From: Balaenoptera acutorostrata
Taxonomy: Eukaryota; Chordata; Mammalia; Artiodactyla; Balaenopteridae
DNA length: 64,000 bases
Direction: 5' to 3'
Assembly: GCF_949987535.1 (NCBI RefSeq)
Contig: NC_080081.1
Location: 33,520,428 to 33,584,427 of the forward strand
In this document: piece after piece, positions 24,811-39,974 of the stretch
How the letters are laid out: every line of letters starts with the position of its first letter
How positions within the stretch are numbered: position 1 is the first letter of the stretch
The notes under the pieces: generated by a model
The model's database searches: none
Told to the model about the DNA's origin: nothing
What the model saw: only the letters and a program-made list of their open reading frames with translations
Translations under genes and position numbers: made by a program

Positions 24811-25930
24811 CTTAAATGTTATTAATTAAGCAGTGAACGCATGTGTAATCACCTATAGGCATAAGGAATATAGTTGACAATAAAAGACAGCTAACAATAA
24901 AATTTAATTTACAATTATTTGAGAAGTTAAGATACTGAAAGAGCTATCTGTAAAGCCATATACTTTCAGAATAGTCTAACTGAAAAGACAAAGTAGAATA
25001 TTCTTAAGTTTTTTCATGAAAGAACTTTAAAAATTATACAGATATCTGGTAAGATATGAATGAAAGAAGTTTGTTTAAGCACTAATGAGGACATATATTT
25101 CTTAAATCATGAATGGAACCTCTGTACACTAGTTCCAATTCACCTATTGTAGTGCAGTAGGTATACTCAACTAACCTTTGTAAATAAACTTAGATGCAAG
25201 ATTCAAAAGTGTTTAATAACACTCTGAGATTCTACGCATATTTTAAGTTTACGTCATTAAGTTTCTTCTTGAGTACTTTTGGAGGATGATAAATTGTGGT
25301 CAAGATGGTTTTTCTTGATACAGTGGGAAAATAAAATCACTAAAGCAATACTAACTGTTACATTTAAAAGCATATTTTTGATCCCTTTTCCCTACTGCCT
25401 TCCCCCTTTCAAATAACTGTAGAGCAATTTGAATTTCCATATTCTGTGCAGTATAAAGAGTATAATGAATATCTCTAACAAACTCATCCTTACCCTTTTT
25501 ACAGCATTACTATGAGGCTAGCTGTTTCTGTGTTTATAATAATGAGACTATTTATAATAATGAGCCTTTCTTAGGTAAAGGTAGTTTTACTTTCTGGGAA
25601 AACAATCAGCTGAATTTATCTCCTCTTATTTCATTATCTCACAGTGTTAATCAGGAACAAATAAGTTAGCCATCTTATGCAGAAATTTGGACTGAAACAA
25701 ACGGCATGCAGACTCTCTGTCTATATTGTCTCCAAAAAGTGGTTAAATGCCACGGAGATCAATACTTAAGAATAATTATATATTTTGTAATAGTGCCTTT
25801 CAGTGATGATAAACAATTCCATAACGTTACCAGTTTTCTTTTATATAATGCTCATTTTACTTAAATTGTCAACACAATGGATAAAATAATTTTTTAAAGT
25901 ATTTCTCATAAGCAAAAGGTATCTAAGTAA
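24811..25930. other. intronic sequence, nothing recognised
   Basis: AT-rich, no supported feature. Confidence 0.4.
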
Positions 25931-26150
25931 CTACCATTTACATACAGCTTTATAATTTATAATGTACTTTTTACACATATTACCTCATTTAGACCTTACA
26001 GATCACCCTGTGAAAGAGTATTATTAGCTCATTTTATAAAAGAGAAAATTAAACTTCAGCGATACTAAGTGACATATTCACTCAGCTAATAAGTGGTAGA
26101 GCCAAGATTTAAGTTTAGTCTCATTCCAAATCTCTTTCATAATATACTCC
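25931..26150 (-). repeat. MIR SINE
   Basis: Reverse MIR on the plus strand: cacatattacctcatttaga, gctcattttataaaagagaa, then cagctaataagtggtagagc. Confidence 0.75.
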
Positions 26151-26636
26151 CTGTTCAGGGAATAATGCTTTCCTTCCAAATGTGCAAGACTGCCCTACTA
26201 TGCAAGAAGTTTTTTATATAATAAATCTCACCACCACAGTGAGTTTCACTCATTATTTCCCACAGCTCCAAAATATCATTTTAAAGCAACTATAAAGTAC
26301 AGAAAAAGACAAGAAACCTAACTCATAGACTGAGCCAAAGCATACATACACATTATAATCGCAACTATAGTATTTTGGATGTACCCAAATACCCAAGTTC
26401 TTTCTTTGCTTATCTCTGCCTTTTCTTAGGTCTTTATCTCTTCTCTTCCTCTTCCCTCTCAACCCCTTAACTTCACAAACTACTGGTATGACTGACTGCA
26501 GGGGCAGATATCAAGATTGCATGGCATGAGTTCCATCTTTCTTTTCCACATCTAAGAGGAGAAAATAAAAGGCACTCTCTCTTTTTTTAAAGCAGTAAAA
26601 TTACTTTATTAAATCTCAACCCTTGAGTACATATCT
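26151..26636. other. intronic sequence, nothing recognised
   Basis: No supported feature; a pyrimidine-rich patch lies at about 26400-26460. Confidence 0.35.
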
Positions 26637-27790
26637 TTTTTTTTCTTTTCCACTATGGTTTATTACAGGATATTGAATATAGTTCCCTGTGATATACAGT
26701 AGGACCTTGTTGTTTATCTATTTTATGTAAGAGTAGTTTGTATCTACTAATCCCAAACTCCCAATTTATCCCTCCCCCATCCCCTTTCCCCTTTGGTAAC
26801 CATAAGTTTGTTTTCTATGTTTGTGAGTCTACTTCTGCTTTGTAAATAAGTTCATTTGTATCATATTTTAGAGTCTACATATAAGTGATATGTTATCTGT
26901 CTTTCTCTTTCTGGCTTACTTCACTTAGTGTGATAATCTCTAGGTCATCCATGCTGAAATGGCATTATTTCATTCTTTTTTTATGGCTGAGTAGTATTTC
27001 ATTGTATACATATGCCACATCTTCTTTATCCATTTATCTGTCTATGGGCATTTAGATTGTTTCCATGTCTTGGCTATTGTAAATAGAGTTGCTATGAACA
27101 TTTGGGTGCATATGTCTTTCTGAATTAGAGTTTTCTCCAGATATATGCCCAGGAGTGGGATTGCTGGATCGTATGGCAACTCCATTTTTAGTTTTTTAAG
27201 GAACCTCCATTCTGTTTTCCATGGTAGCTACACCAATTTACATTCCCACCAATAGTGTAGGAGGGTTCCTTTTTCTCCACACCCTCTCTGTCACTTGTTA
27301 TTTGTAGACTTTTTAATGATGGCCATTCTGACCGGTGTGAGGTGTTACCTCATTAAAGTTTTGATTTGCATTTCTCTAATAATTAGCAATGTTGAACAAC
27401 TTTTCATGTGTCTATTAGCCATCTTTATGTCTTCTTTGGAGAAATGTCTATTTAGGTCTTCTGCCCATTTTTTGATTGGGTTGTTTGCTTTTTTGTTATT
27501 GAGTTGTATGCGCTGTGTGTATATTTTGGAAATGAAGCCTTGTATGGTATGCAAATATTTTCTCCCATTCCATACGTTATTTTTTCATTTTGTTTATGGT
27601 TTCCTCTGTTGTGCAAAAGCTTGTAAGTTTGATTAGGTCCCATTTGTTTATTTTTGCTTTTATGTCTACTGACTTGGGAGACTGACCAAAGAAAACATTG
27701 CTATGATTTATGTCAGAGAATGTTATGCCTATGTTCCCTTCTAGGAGTTTTATGGTGTCGTGTCTTATATTTAAGTCTTTAAAAAGGTAC
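26637..27790 (-). mobile_element. L1 3' half, antisense
   Basis: Starts with a T-rich run (A-tail of the minus-strand element), then the antisense 3' untranslated region (ggatattgaatatagttccc) and antisense ORF2 C-terminal sequence (gatggccattctgaccggtg, ggagaaatgtctatttaggt). It ends abruptly at about 27790. Open frames on both strands here are broken L1 pieces. Confidence 0.88.
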
Positions 27791-28320
27791 TCTCTTAATA
27801 TCCCCCAATGTATAGAAAGCAAACCAAAGGCAAAACATATTTCTCTAATCTTATTATTTAACTTTCTCCTAAAAATATTTATTGGCCAAGAGGCAAGGAG
27901 ACTAAGTACAAATATGCCAGTGTAAGTACTTTATCCATTTAAATTCATATTGTAACAGCATACTTTGATAAAATAAAATTGACACAATTAAACGTCTAAG
28001 TCCAAAGCACACGATTAATTTGCTCAGACACAAAAATATCTAAATGTGTACACTTGTGTTTTCTGAATCTCATGTTTCATAACAAGGAATACTAAAATCC
28101 TTTCTTTAATTATTTTAAGTTGTAAGATTTCAAAAGAAATAATTTGCAATTTATTTTTACCTTGTGAAAGACCAGTGGAACGTAAGCTCTAACTATAGTT
28201 AAATCCTGCCAGAATGAAGAAACTGGGATTAAAAAAGATTCAGCCACATAAAACACAGGGTTGGATTACTGTAAGGTTAATACAGTGATAAAGGTGAGCC
28301 TATAGTACATACAGCTGGCT
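27791..28320. other. intronic sequence, nothing recognised
   Basis: AT-rich, no supported feature. Confidence 0.4.
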
Positions 28321-28620
28321 AGAAGTCCTGTGCAATTCAAATGTCTTTGGGCCTGGACTGCAGTTTGGCACCACCTGGTGGCAACCATCCACCGCAGCTT
28401 CAATATCCATGGAGTCATTCTGGATCCGGGGGCTGGCTGGGGTTTCCAGGGCAGTAGCCCCAGTCCCAGGAATTCCCTGACTAGGTGGTATCCACTTTGA
28501 CGTGGCTATGGAGTCAGAACAACACAGGGGAAAAGGAAACCTGTCTTCAGCTTCCAGAAATGGTTCTGTCGTCTGTTTCTCAACCTACCTCTGCCAATCA
28601 TCTTAGAGAGTAGGGGCTAG
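28321..28620. other. GC-richer unassigned island
   Basis: The segment is clearly richer in G and C than its surroundings and is not a repeat I recognise. It contains ccacctggtggcaa at 28371-28384, resembling a CTCF core with one mismatch. It could be a regulatory element or just an old unmasked repeat. Confidence 0.35.
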
Positions 28621-29059
28621 TTTACATCAATTTATGTTACCAGGGGATGCATTTTAAAGGAGTTTTTAAAAAATAAAACAACAACGGCAACAACAAAAAC
28701 TAAAAAATCAGTGCATTCTCAAAATGATTACATACCAAGGTTTATGTGACTACGTGAATTGTTTGGAAGTAATCACACGTTACCATAGAAACAATCCCAT
28801 AAATTTTAAGGTTATTAAGTTGGCCAATAAAAGCCTTTATTATAAAATCCATAACAGAATTGAGCCACAGGACTATAAGTACTTATTTGTAAAACAAAAT
28901 AGTAGTATCACCTATGCCACAGGTCTAGCTCATGTCTAGATCTTTCTCCTGAGAGTCAGACCTTATATAGTCAACTTTTCTATTTGCATATGTAACACAG
29001 ACAATGAAACTAAACTAAATTTGTCATGTTTCCCAATTAAAGCCGTGTCTTTTTCTAAT

Positions 29060-29880
29060 GCTTTAAAACTGCATCACTATCCCCGCAGCTGCCCCAGCAA
29101 GAACTTGGTGACATCCGTAACTTCTCACTCCCCAATCCAATCTAGCCAATGAATCCTCCTCACTATTTAGTTAGGTTAGTTCCATCTCCTGAGCACTCTT
29201 CCAATCTGGCCCACATCCCCCTGTCTCTACTGCTACTAATCCAGTTCCATCTTCACTATCCGTCTTGATAAGGGAAACAACCTCTAAAAGTGGCCTCTTT
29301 GTCTATAGCATTATACTCTTCCAGTCTATCCTCCACATCACAGAATGGTCTTTTTATATAAAATTAGATCATATCATGCATATTCCCCAAATCTTTCAAT
29401 TGTTCATGGTCTTAGACAATGGCTCAAATGCATGATTTGGTCCTGTTTCCCTCTTCTGTTTCATCTCTTACAACTTGCTGCCTCTTGGTCTATGGTCTAA
29501 CCATACTGAATTATTCTATTTGTTCAAAAAACTTCATTTTGTCTTGCCTCCAGGGTGTGCATTAACTCCCCTAATTCCCTTCCCTCCCATAACTGACAGT
29601 CTTACGCTTAGTCATCGTGCAGGTGTTAGCATGCGCACTTCTCTCTCCACGTAGTCTTCCCTGATTCCTCCCAGGGCTGAGTTAGATACACCTTGAGTCT
29701 ATGTGGTCTCATCCTGTGTATCTTGCCATTTGCTCCATTATCATCATACGTTTGATCATTGTTTCTCTATTTCTCCATTAGACTACCAGCTTTGCGAAGG
29801 CAGAGGTCACCACTGTATCTATGGCATCTGACAGGTATCCAGAACATGGTGGACCTTAATAAATATTTGCTAAATAAGTA
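29060..29880 (+). repeat. L2 LINE 3' region
   Basis: The order is that of an L2 3' end: ccttcccctcc-type Pro/Ser-rich region, ttagactaccagctttgcga with the following aggcagaggtcaccactgta, and a terminal ttaataaatatttgctaaat. Diverged but co-linear over about 800 bases. Confidence 0.7.
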
Positions 29881-32067
<2,187 letters not shown>

Positions 32068-32337
32068 CTACACACACGCAGAGACAGACAGTGTCCAGAG
32101 CAATGTCATCTTACTTTTCAAGGCTTACTGAGTTATTTTCTTTCATTTGTGCTTTTGTCCAACATATAAAGAGGGCTAATTCTTACCATGAAAATTTTCA
32201 TATAAACAGAGCTACTAAAAAATCCCTTCTTTCTAGCAATTACATCAGAAAGGAAAAGAATGTCCCTCTCACAATTCTGCCCTGGGCTGTGTCCACAATC
32301 ACGGTACGATAAAATACAAGTGACTCTAAAAGCTTAC

Positions 32338-32446
32338 CTCTTTTGATAATTCACTTCTTTCTTTAGCTTGAATTATGTGAGAGCCTTCAAGTGTTTCATG
32401 TTTTCTCCTTAAGTCAGTTACTTCCTGTTCAAGTGCATCACGCTCA
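32338..32446 (-). CDS. PIBF1: PIBF1 internal exon, about residues 269-305
   Basis: The exon has 109 bases: one base completing the Ser codon, then 36 codons, ending in phase 0. The acceptor is tatag and the donor is gtaag. The peptide reads [20 protein letters not shown] and continues to ERSELSKE. It is a continuous coiled coil. Substitutions relative to the remembered human protein include Thr-Asp for Ile-Glu and Thr-Leu-Glu-Gly for Ile-Leu-Glu-Ala. The next exon is only 270 bases further on, the shortest intron in the window. Confidence 0.95.
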
Positions 32447-33395
32447 CTATAAAATTCAAATACATTTATTTATTTTTACTAAAATAAAACTCAAACATGT
32501 ATGTAAATTCTACGTCTCTTTTTATAACGAACATTTTAAAAACATCGATTATGTTTCAGGAAACTGAACAGAGATACTTCAGTGTCATTCCATGAACGAT
32601 AAAGTATCTGCTTTTCAAATTTAGAAGGGACTCTGTTCAAGACCTTGTTCAGATACACAAACATGAATTTATTATCTTCAAAAAATAAATATGTAAGCTA
32701 CACTAATCAGCAAAGTAAATAATAAAATTTTCTAAGGTACACTCTGGTATCTTTTCATTAATCATCTTCAATCTAATCTTGAAGCCAAAACTTTTAAAGA
32801 ATTTAAAACATGGCTCTAGGCTTTCAGTTGTTAGGCTAAAAAAGGCCTTAAATCATCACTCAGATTGCATAGATGATACACAGGCAGGCATTCTTGTGAT
32901 TATTTCATTCACAAATTGTTTATGATTACCCAGAGATTCTAATTTCCATTTTCAGACCACCTCTTTCCCCAACACAGCAAAATCAAGAATTGGACCAAAC
33001 CTACAAACAAGTATCTTAAAAAATGAGCAGAGAAATAGATTTGCTAATTCTTAACTTGTTCTCTGCAGTGAGAATCAGTTCCTTTGCACTTGATTTCATC
33101 TACTCCCCTGGTGTTTCCATGCAGAGAGCTATTAAGAATTGTTTTTCTTTTCATTAGATTTTCAATAACTCATTTAGAAAGATGACTTCTAAGATTTCTT
33201 CTGCTTAACAAAGTATTATAATTATACTTGAGCAAAGCACAAGTTGAAAAATAACAATCACCCATAAACCCACCAACTAAAGATGACTAGCAATATTAAT
33301 ATTTTGGTAATGTTACTTTAAGTATTTTATGCCTTTACATACAAATGTTTTTATTCTCACAAAGTAAGGACTTTTGCTATGATTTTTTAATGTAA
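32447..33395. other. intronic sequence, nothing firm
   Basis: AT-rich, possibly containing eroded L1 pieces near 33300; none could be assigned. Confidence 0.35.
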
Positions 33396-34760
33396 AAAAA
33401 AATTATAAAGCATGATACAGCAAAATACTCATGAACTTGCTATCCACAGCTGACGACAGTTACATTTGTCTATATTTGCATTAAAGTTTTGTTCTGTTTT
33501 TTAAAAAGATAGAACACTATGAGTAAAGCTGAAGTTCCCTACATTTTCTCACTGTTCCAATATCATCCCCTAGATACAATGATGAATTTCCATATCATGT
33601 GTTTTTTTACATACTTTTACTCACCAATTGTTAACATTTTGTCATATTTACTTTGTAATATTTACTAAATATTACTTCGTCATATTTATTCTCTCCCTCT
33701 CTTTTGTTCATATATGTGAATAAATATATATATATGAATTCATATATATAAAAATACACACACATATACAGGTAAACACGTCTACACACACGCACACAAT
33801 TCTACATGCACATTTTTTCCCTCCCAACTATTTGTCATACGCAGACATTAAGTCCCTTTATCCCTAAATAATTTGGTGCGAATTTCCAAAGGTTAAAGAT
33901 ATTCTCTTATGTAATCAGAATATAATCATCGGGACTTCCCTGGCGGTCCAGTGGTTAAGACTCTCCCTTCGTTTGTCTTTCATGACATTGCCCTTTTGTA
34001 GTGCACAGGCCAACTTTATAGAATGTTGCTCAACTGTCATTTGTCTGATGTTTTTCTATGACTAGATTTAGATTAAGCACTTTGGGCAGGAATATTACAG
34101 AAGTGGTAATGTGTCCTCAATACATCAAATAAAGATGTATTGAGACGATGTCACTTAATCTCATGATTGGTGACAATAACTTTGATCATTTGCTTAAGGT
34201 GGTATCTGCCGAAGTTCTCAACTATAAAGGTATCTTTTTGCCCTTTGCAATTAATAAGTAATCTGTGGGAATTTTTTTCTTTTACAACATTTCACAGTTT
34301 ATTGAGTCCTATAAAATAACTGGATAATTGATTCTACACACTTTCAGTGACATCTGAAAGGAAGAGGTATTCACCCAAATTTGCTATGGGATATATTTTA
34401 ACATTCTGTTCTCTATATACTTTTACCCAGTGGCTTTAGCTTCCAATGATGACTCTGAATCAAACAGTATTATGAGGTTACAAAACAGTAATTCCCATAA
34501 GCACATGTATTTATTGGTTGGCATTCTACTGTGAATATCCTCTTTATTTACTAGCACACACTCAAGGACTCTTATTCTGTTCAATGGATTGTAACTCATT
34601 ATTGTTAATATTCATTTTGATATTCAAGTTGTACCTATTTGGCCAGTTGGAGCCCCTTGAAACTAGCTATTGTGGTGTTGAATTGGAATTAGAAGTATCG
34701 GTACGATCTTATCCGTAGTATGTTAAGCCATCCTCTCACTTGCCTCTTCATTGCGCCTCT
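33396..34760. mobile_element. ancient L1M-type relic
   Basis: The segments agtccctttatccctaaata, gtctttcatgacattgccct, ttgatcatttgcttaaggtg and gttggcattctactgtgaat, in this order, match what I remember of one ancient L1M consensus region. It is broken by a TA/CA microsatellite at about 33710-33800 and by the SINE piece at 33931-33968. Orientation not assigned. Confidence 0.6.
33931..33968 (+). mobile_element. SINE head fragment, 3' part missing
   Basis: Only the first 38 bases of a CHR-type SINE head (acttccctggcggtccagtg and the next bases) are present; the B-box, body and tail are absent. L1M sequence resumes directly. Confidence 0.75.
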
Positions 34761-34947
34761 GCCTACTGAAAGAGCCTAGAAATAACGTTCAATGTAGCAA
34801 TGACCAGGACCCAAATCTTAATTTCTGAATAGCATTCTCCACTAAAAGGAACCAAGACTCCTTAAAGAAAGGGCTGAGGCAACGAAATTACAAAATAAAC
34901 CTGAGAACTTTCTGTTATGCCAGAAAGTTAAGGAACTGCCTGCTTTG

Positions 34948-34987
34948 GGGGGGAAAGAAAAAAAAGAAAGAAAGAAAGAAAGAAAGA
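34948..34987 (+). repeat. GAAA microsatellite
   Basis: A G-run followed by several GAAA units. Confidence 0.9.
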
Positions 34988-35009
34988 TGGGCACATGCAT
35001 TTTGCTTTT

Positions 35010-35800
35010 TAAAATTTAATATTATGTGTTTGACTTATCCATATACACATTCAGATCTAATTTAATGATTTTAATTTTTATGTAGAATTACATTAGAAAA
35101 ATAAATCACAATCTATTTTCCATGCTGCTGTTGAAAAGCATTTGAATTCTTTCTAAAAATGATGCAGTTAACATCCATGTATCTGTTTTCTTTTGCACCT
35201 TTGTGAGAATTTATCAAGGACATAAAAGTGATTTTTTTCCCCCAGTTTATCTTATATGTTTGTGACCAGACTATTTTTTAAAAATCCATTCTTTCTATTG
35301 AGTGAACCAAAGGATTCACAGTTTGGGCCACTCTTGCTTGGTTGTTTTTCTGTTCCATTTCTAGCACATGATGATGCTTATTATGTTTTTATTTCCTAAG
35401 TTTTCATTATAGAAAATAAAACATACATTAAGAGAGATGCTAAAATGAGACACCTCCCCACCTCCACTTTCATCACTCACCTGCAAGAATTATCAACTCA
35501 TGACTCATCTTGGTTTGTTTACCCTTCATGCATGGCCACCCTGGATTATTCTGATGACTATGCCTTTCAGTTTTCTCCTTTCAAATTTTACTTATTATTG
35601 CTATAGATTTATAGTGGCAGAGAGGACATCAAAACACCAACTCAAAGTATCATCTTACCATCACAACCTACTTCATTTTGAAATGATTCTTTTGAAATCT
35701 AGCTTTCTTCGAAAGCCCAATAGTATAGCTATCATGGATTTCAAGCTCCAACAATCACTGTATTTTGACATAACAGTACATACATAATAATACATAATGC
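35010..35800. mobile_element. eroded L1M-type pieces
   Basis: 35160-35240 resembles antisense L1 (catccatgtatctgttttct, tttgcacctttgtgagaatt), and 35395-35560 resembles the region upstream of the L1M relic at 33396 (caagaattatcaactcatga). Both are heavily decayed. The 95-codon open frame at 35500-35787 has no recognisable protein similarity. Confidence 0.45.
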
Positions 35801-35989
35801 ATGTCAGTCATGCTGGGAGTAGGAGCACCAATGTTATATCCCCCACATCCTTGCAGATTTCCTTATGGCGTTTTACAATTTATAAAGCATGCATTCAATT
35901 AACAAACACTCACTGAGTGACTACTTTAGTTCAAGAATTATTTTAGGTGCAGGTAGATATAGCAGTGAACAATTAGGATAATCTCTGTA

Positions 35990-36160
35990 TATACACACAT
36001 GCATATATATACTTTCATAAATATTACTTTATTTGATCTTCTTAATTTATATAGTGCAGTCATTGTATTAGCACCATCTCAGAGATGACAAAACTTTGGC
36101 TTAGAATGTTAAGATTTCCTAGGGACATACAGCTAAGTGGTGGTTCATTAGTACATTCCA
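35990..36160 (-). repeat. MIR SINE fragment
   Basis: Reverse MIR on the plus strand, with tagcaccatctcagagatga and gacatacagctaagtggtgg. Confidence 0.6.
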
Positions 36161-36499
36161 GCAAAAAGAAAATTGTCTGCCATAGCTACTTAGCAGCAGC
36201 ACAATGGGAAACATATCCTCAGAAAGTATTATTTTTTGAAAGTATGTGTGCCTTTTGTCAAAAAGGAATAGCTGACAAAACTTTAGATAAAACTGCAGAG
36301 TATTGAAATTGGTGCCATAAACTAAAAATAATCAAGTAAGATTTCAAAAATATTTACCCACATAGGATTTCACTGGGTTCCTGTCTTCTAAGCCATCACA
36401 TTTGAAAAGACAAAAGCAACTTCTAAATAAAATAAAAACAACTGATATAAAAATACAATCTAAATCCAACAAACTGCCAAAACCGCATGCTTCTGTGCA

Positions 36500-37385
36500 A
36501 TGAAGAATAAGATATATGTCAGGAGAATCAGAAGACATAAGGTATATGTCAAGAGAGTAAGAAGACAAGCCACAGACTGGAAGAAAATATTTGCCGAAGA
36601 CGTATCTGATAAAGGACTATTATCCAAAATATATAAAAAACTCTTAAAACTCAACACTAAGAAAACAAACAACCCAATTAAAAAATGAGCCAGAGCCTTT
36701 AACAGACACCTCACCAAAGAAGATATACAGATGGCAAATAAGTACACGAAAAGATGTTCTGTATCATGTCATCAGGGAAATGCAAATTAAAGCAACGAGA
36801 TATGACTACACACCTGTTAGAATGGCCAAAATCCAGAACACTGATAACAAATACTGGCAAGGGAGTGAAGCAACAGGAGCTCTCATTTATTGCTGGTGGA
36901 AATGCAAAATGGTACAGACACTTTGGGACAGACAGTTTGGTGGTTTCTTACAAAACTAAACATAGTCTTACAATACAAGTGTGGTCATGCTCCTTGGTAT
37001 TTACCCAGAGGAGATGAAAATTTATGTCCATACAAAAAACTGGCACATGACTATTTACAGCAGCCTTATTCCTAATTGCCAAAACTTGGAAGCAACCAAG
37101 ATGTCCTTCAATAGGTGAATGGATAAATAAACTGTGGTACATCTTGACAATGGAATGTTATTCATTATTCAATAACACATTACTATCCAATGAATATTAT
37201 TCAAAAGAATTTATTCATTATTCAAATGAGCTATCAAGCCATGAAAAGACACGGAGGAACCTTAAATGTATATTACTAAGTCAAAGAAGCCAATCTGAAA
37301 AGGTTCCATATGGTATGATTCCAACTATATGACATTCTAGAAAAGGCAAAACCATGGAGACAGAAAAAAATAAGATACAAAGTAG
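36500..37385 (+). mobile_element. older L1 ORF2 C-terminal and 3' fragment
   Basis: The phrases aaacaaacaacccaattaaa, tagaatggccaaaatccaga and tccttcaataggtgaatgga are in L1 order. There is an internal tandem-like disturbance around 37150-37220 (repeated tattcattattcaa). It ends about 85 bases before the PIBF1 exon at 37470. All frames are broken. Confidence 0.82.
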
Positions 37386-37468
37386 AATTAACGACGTTGA
37401 TGGTAAGAATTCAAGTGACTCTGATGCATGCTAAAAATGAGAACTACTGTAGCCATCTTAACTACTTA

Positions 37469-37603
<135 letters not shown>

Positions 37604-38199
37604 CTATAAATAAAAACAATAATAAAGCATTTCAAACCAAACATACTTGATCAAATTCTGTACTGAATTCTTCTGTTAAGCTGTGCGTATCCTTGCAATT
37701 TTAAAAAATCCTCAATTTTTCTATTTAGCAATTTTTCCCTAGTCAAAGACAGGTAATCTTAAACTCACTGAGTAGTTTGTAAATTCATTTGTTTAAAACT
37801 TGAGCTCTGTTTTTCATGGAAAAAATAGGCCAACTATGCTTTGGTTAATAGAATAATACATAAAATGACTACTAATGTTAAGGACGTTTTCAACATTTAC
37901 GGAGTTACCATTAGATGCTAGAGACACAGAAATGAATAAAACACTGACCCTGTTCTTGAGGAGTTTACAACGAGAGACAAAGAGCCACATGAACATCAAA
38001 CATTCACAATGAAAAATAGTTACTGAAGAGATTAACCATGCATTTTCAGTTGTGGTATTCGGAAAAAAAGGAGTTTTGCGGCACTTGGAACACAGTTCTA
38101 CATTGATCTTCCTGGTACTCATCAGACTAGTAGAAAGGGACTGCAGAGATGTGGAAGAGGGGTAGAAGTGAAAACCTTAAAAGCACACCTGGCCCGCCT
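37604..38199. other. intronic sequence with possible old repeat
   Basis: 37900-37980 (agatgctagagacacagaaa) resembles the start of the same ancient repeat as at 18725, but the match is short. Otherwise nothing. Confidence 0.35.
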
Positions 38200-38780
38200 T
38201 ACTACAAGCCTCGTTTTTCACCATTTCTCATAATCATACTTCACCTCCAACCCTAATAAAGATCTGAGGTTCTCTGAACACACTACGCTTCCTCTAACCC
38301 AGCGGTCCCCAACCTTTTTGGCAGCAGGGACCAGTTTCGTGGAAGACAATTTTTCCATGGACTGGGGTGGGGGCGGGGGGGCAGTTGGTTCAGGCAGTAA
38401 TGCGAGTGATGGGGAGCAATGGGGAGCGGCAGATGAAACTTCACCTGCTCACCTGCCGCTCACCTCCAGCTGTGTGGCCCAGTTCCTAACAAGCCGTGGC
38501 CCGTTAGCGGTCCGTGGCCCAGTAGCGGTCCGTGGCCCGGAGGTTGGGGACCCCTGCTCTAATCTGTTCGCACTGCCTGAATAGCTGAATACTGTCAATA
38601 CTCCTTTAGAGTACTGATCTTAGTGTATCATCAAATTCGTTTTTTTACACCAGAGTGTAAACTTCTCAAGGGCAGGGACTTTGTCTTGCTCACCATTGGA
38701 TCTCCATCACTTTACACAGGACTTGGTATACAGTAAGAATGAAATACTTTTCAATAAATCAGTGAAGAAATGCATGAATA
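38200..38780 (+). repeat. L2 LINE 3' region, split by a hAT element
   Basis: L2-like sequence on both sides of the insertion: gaggttctctgaacacacta before it, and gtgtaaacttctcaagggca with the following gggactttgtcttgctcacc after it, ending near ttcaataaatcagtgaagaa. Confidence 0.65.
38300..38556. mobile_element. non-autonomous hAT DNA transposon, internally deleted
   Basis: 257 bases with 16-base terminal inverted repeats differing at one position: cagcggtccccaacct at the left and aggttggggacccctg at the right. Flanking 8-base duplications ctctaacc (38292-38299) and ctctaatc (38557-38564) fit hAT insertion. The 88-codon Gly-rich open frame across it is incidental. The family name is not certain. 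Confidence 0.88.
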
Positions 38781-39369
38781 TGGGAATGGGGAGGAGAAGC
38801 AGGACACAGAGACGGAGTCCCTACTTCTTCTTCCACTTTGAACTCATCAGATCTTGCAAGCAATCATCAACTCCACCCCCAGAACCTGTCACGGGAAATA
38901 CATCCTGTCCCAAGTCGTTCTTTTTTAAGGAGCTGACGAGCTCAGTGTGGTCACATTCAGTCCACAAATACTGACCAAACTATTTCTAAGTGACTGGTCC
39001 TGGGCTAGACACTGTAGATACAAAGATGAGTAAGACTGTTTTTGTCCCCTTTAAACTATTAGACATGACTTTGAAATGTTAGCTCCCAAATTTCTATCAA
39101 AGGGCTGTTTGAAAAATGTAATAATGGAAAAACTATACTGGCTGTGCTTTGCTTTGGTATATACTATGTTCTTCTGCACTGATGTTCTCCATGAGAATGA
39201 AATGTTACTATATGGTATTTATTAGAGGATCATAGCTGAGGATACTCTATCATCTCCCCAAAGAATCATCACACACGTCATTTCAGACCTAAGTCCCAGA
39301 AGATGCTTTAGCTTCCCTGAAGAATGCTTTTACCCTTCTAAACACTACTAATCATGTAACTGTTTTGGG

Positions 39370-39590
39370 AGAGTGTATAGTGTTATAGTTAGGACGGAAA
39401 GCTCCAGAATTCAACTGTCCAGAACTGAATTACCTGCAGTAACACTTCGAGCACATTTACGTCTCAGCACTTCATTGTCCTAATCTACCTCATCTACCCT
39501 GTAGAGTTGTTGTGAAGATTATATCAAGTAATACATGAAAAGTGCTTATAAAAATGCTTAGCACATAGTAAATGATCATGAACTATAAAT
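39370..39590 (+). repeat. MIR SINE
   Basis: Sense MIR: ctcatctaccctgtagagtt, gttgtgaagattatatcaag, then gcttagcacatagtaaatga. Confidence 0.78.
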
Positions 39591-39974
39591 TAATATCATC
39601 ACAGTGCTTTTCCTTTGCTTTGGCTACTAGGGAGATTATAGCCAAATTGATAGCTCAACCTTAATAACTGCACAAAGACTGAGACAGACTCCTGAGGAAT
39701 ATAAACATTTAAAGGGTGAGGAAAGGACAAAGAGCCCTAGGAACCTGAGGGAGTATTCACAGAAACAGAGGGTGAACCAGGGGCGTGTGGCGGGGACAAC
39801 CGTAGAAGAGCTACTTTGAGGAGACAAGACTGTCAGGGGTACTAATTACTACTGAGAAAAAACCCACAAACAAATCCATTAACTCTTCAGGGATGGGGAC
39901 AGAAAGCAGACTGCCAGGGGCTAAAGCAAATATATCTGAATACACAATATGTCCTTTTTGGTGTTATTATACAT

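Noticed and set aside
35500..35787. 95-codon plus open frame
   Set aside because: Overlaps eroded L1M-type sequence and has no recognisable domain or upstream promoter.
38318..38584. 88-codon Gly-rich open frame
   Set aside because: Lies across a hAT MITE with visible inverted repeats; no transposase or host domain.
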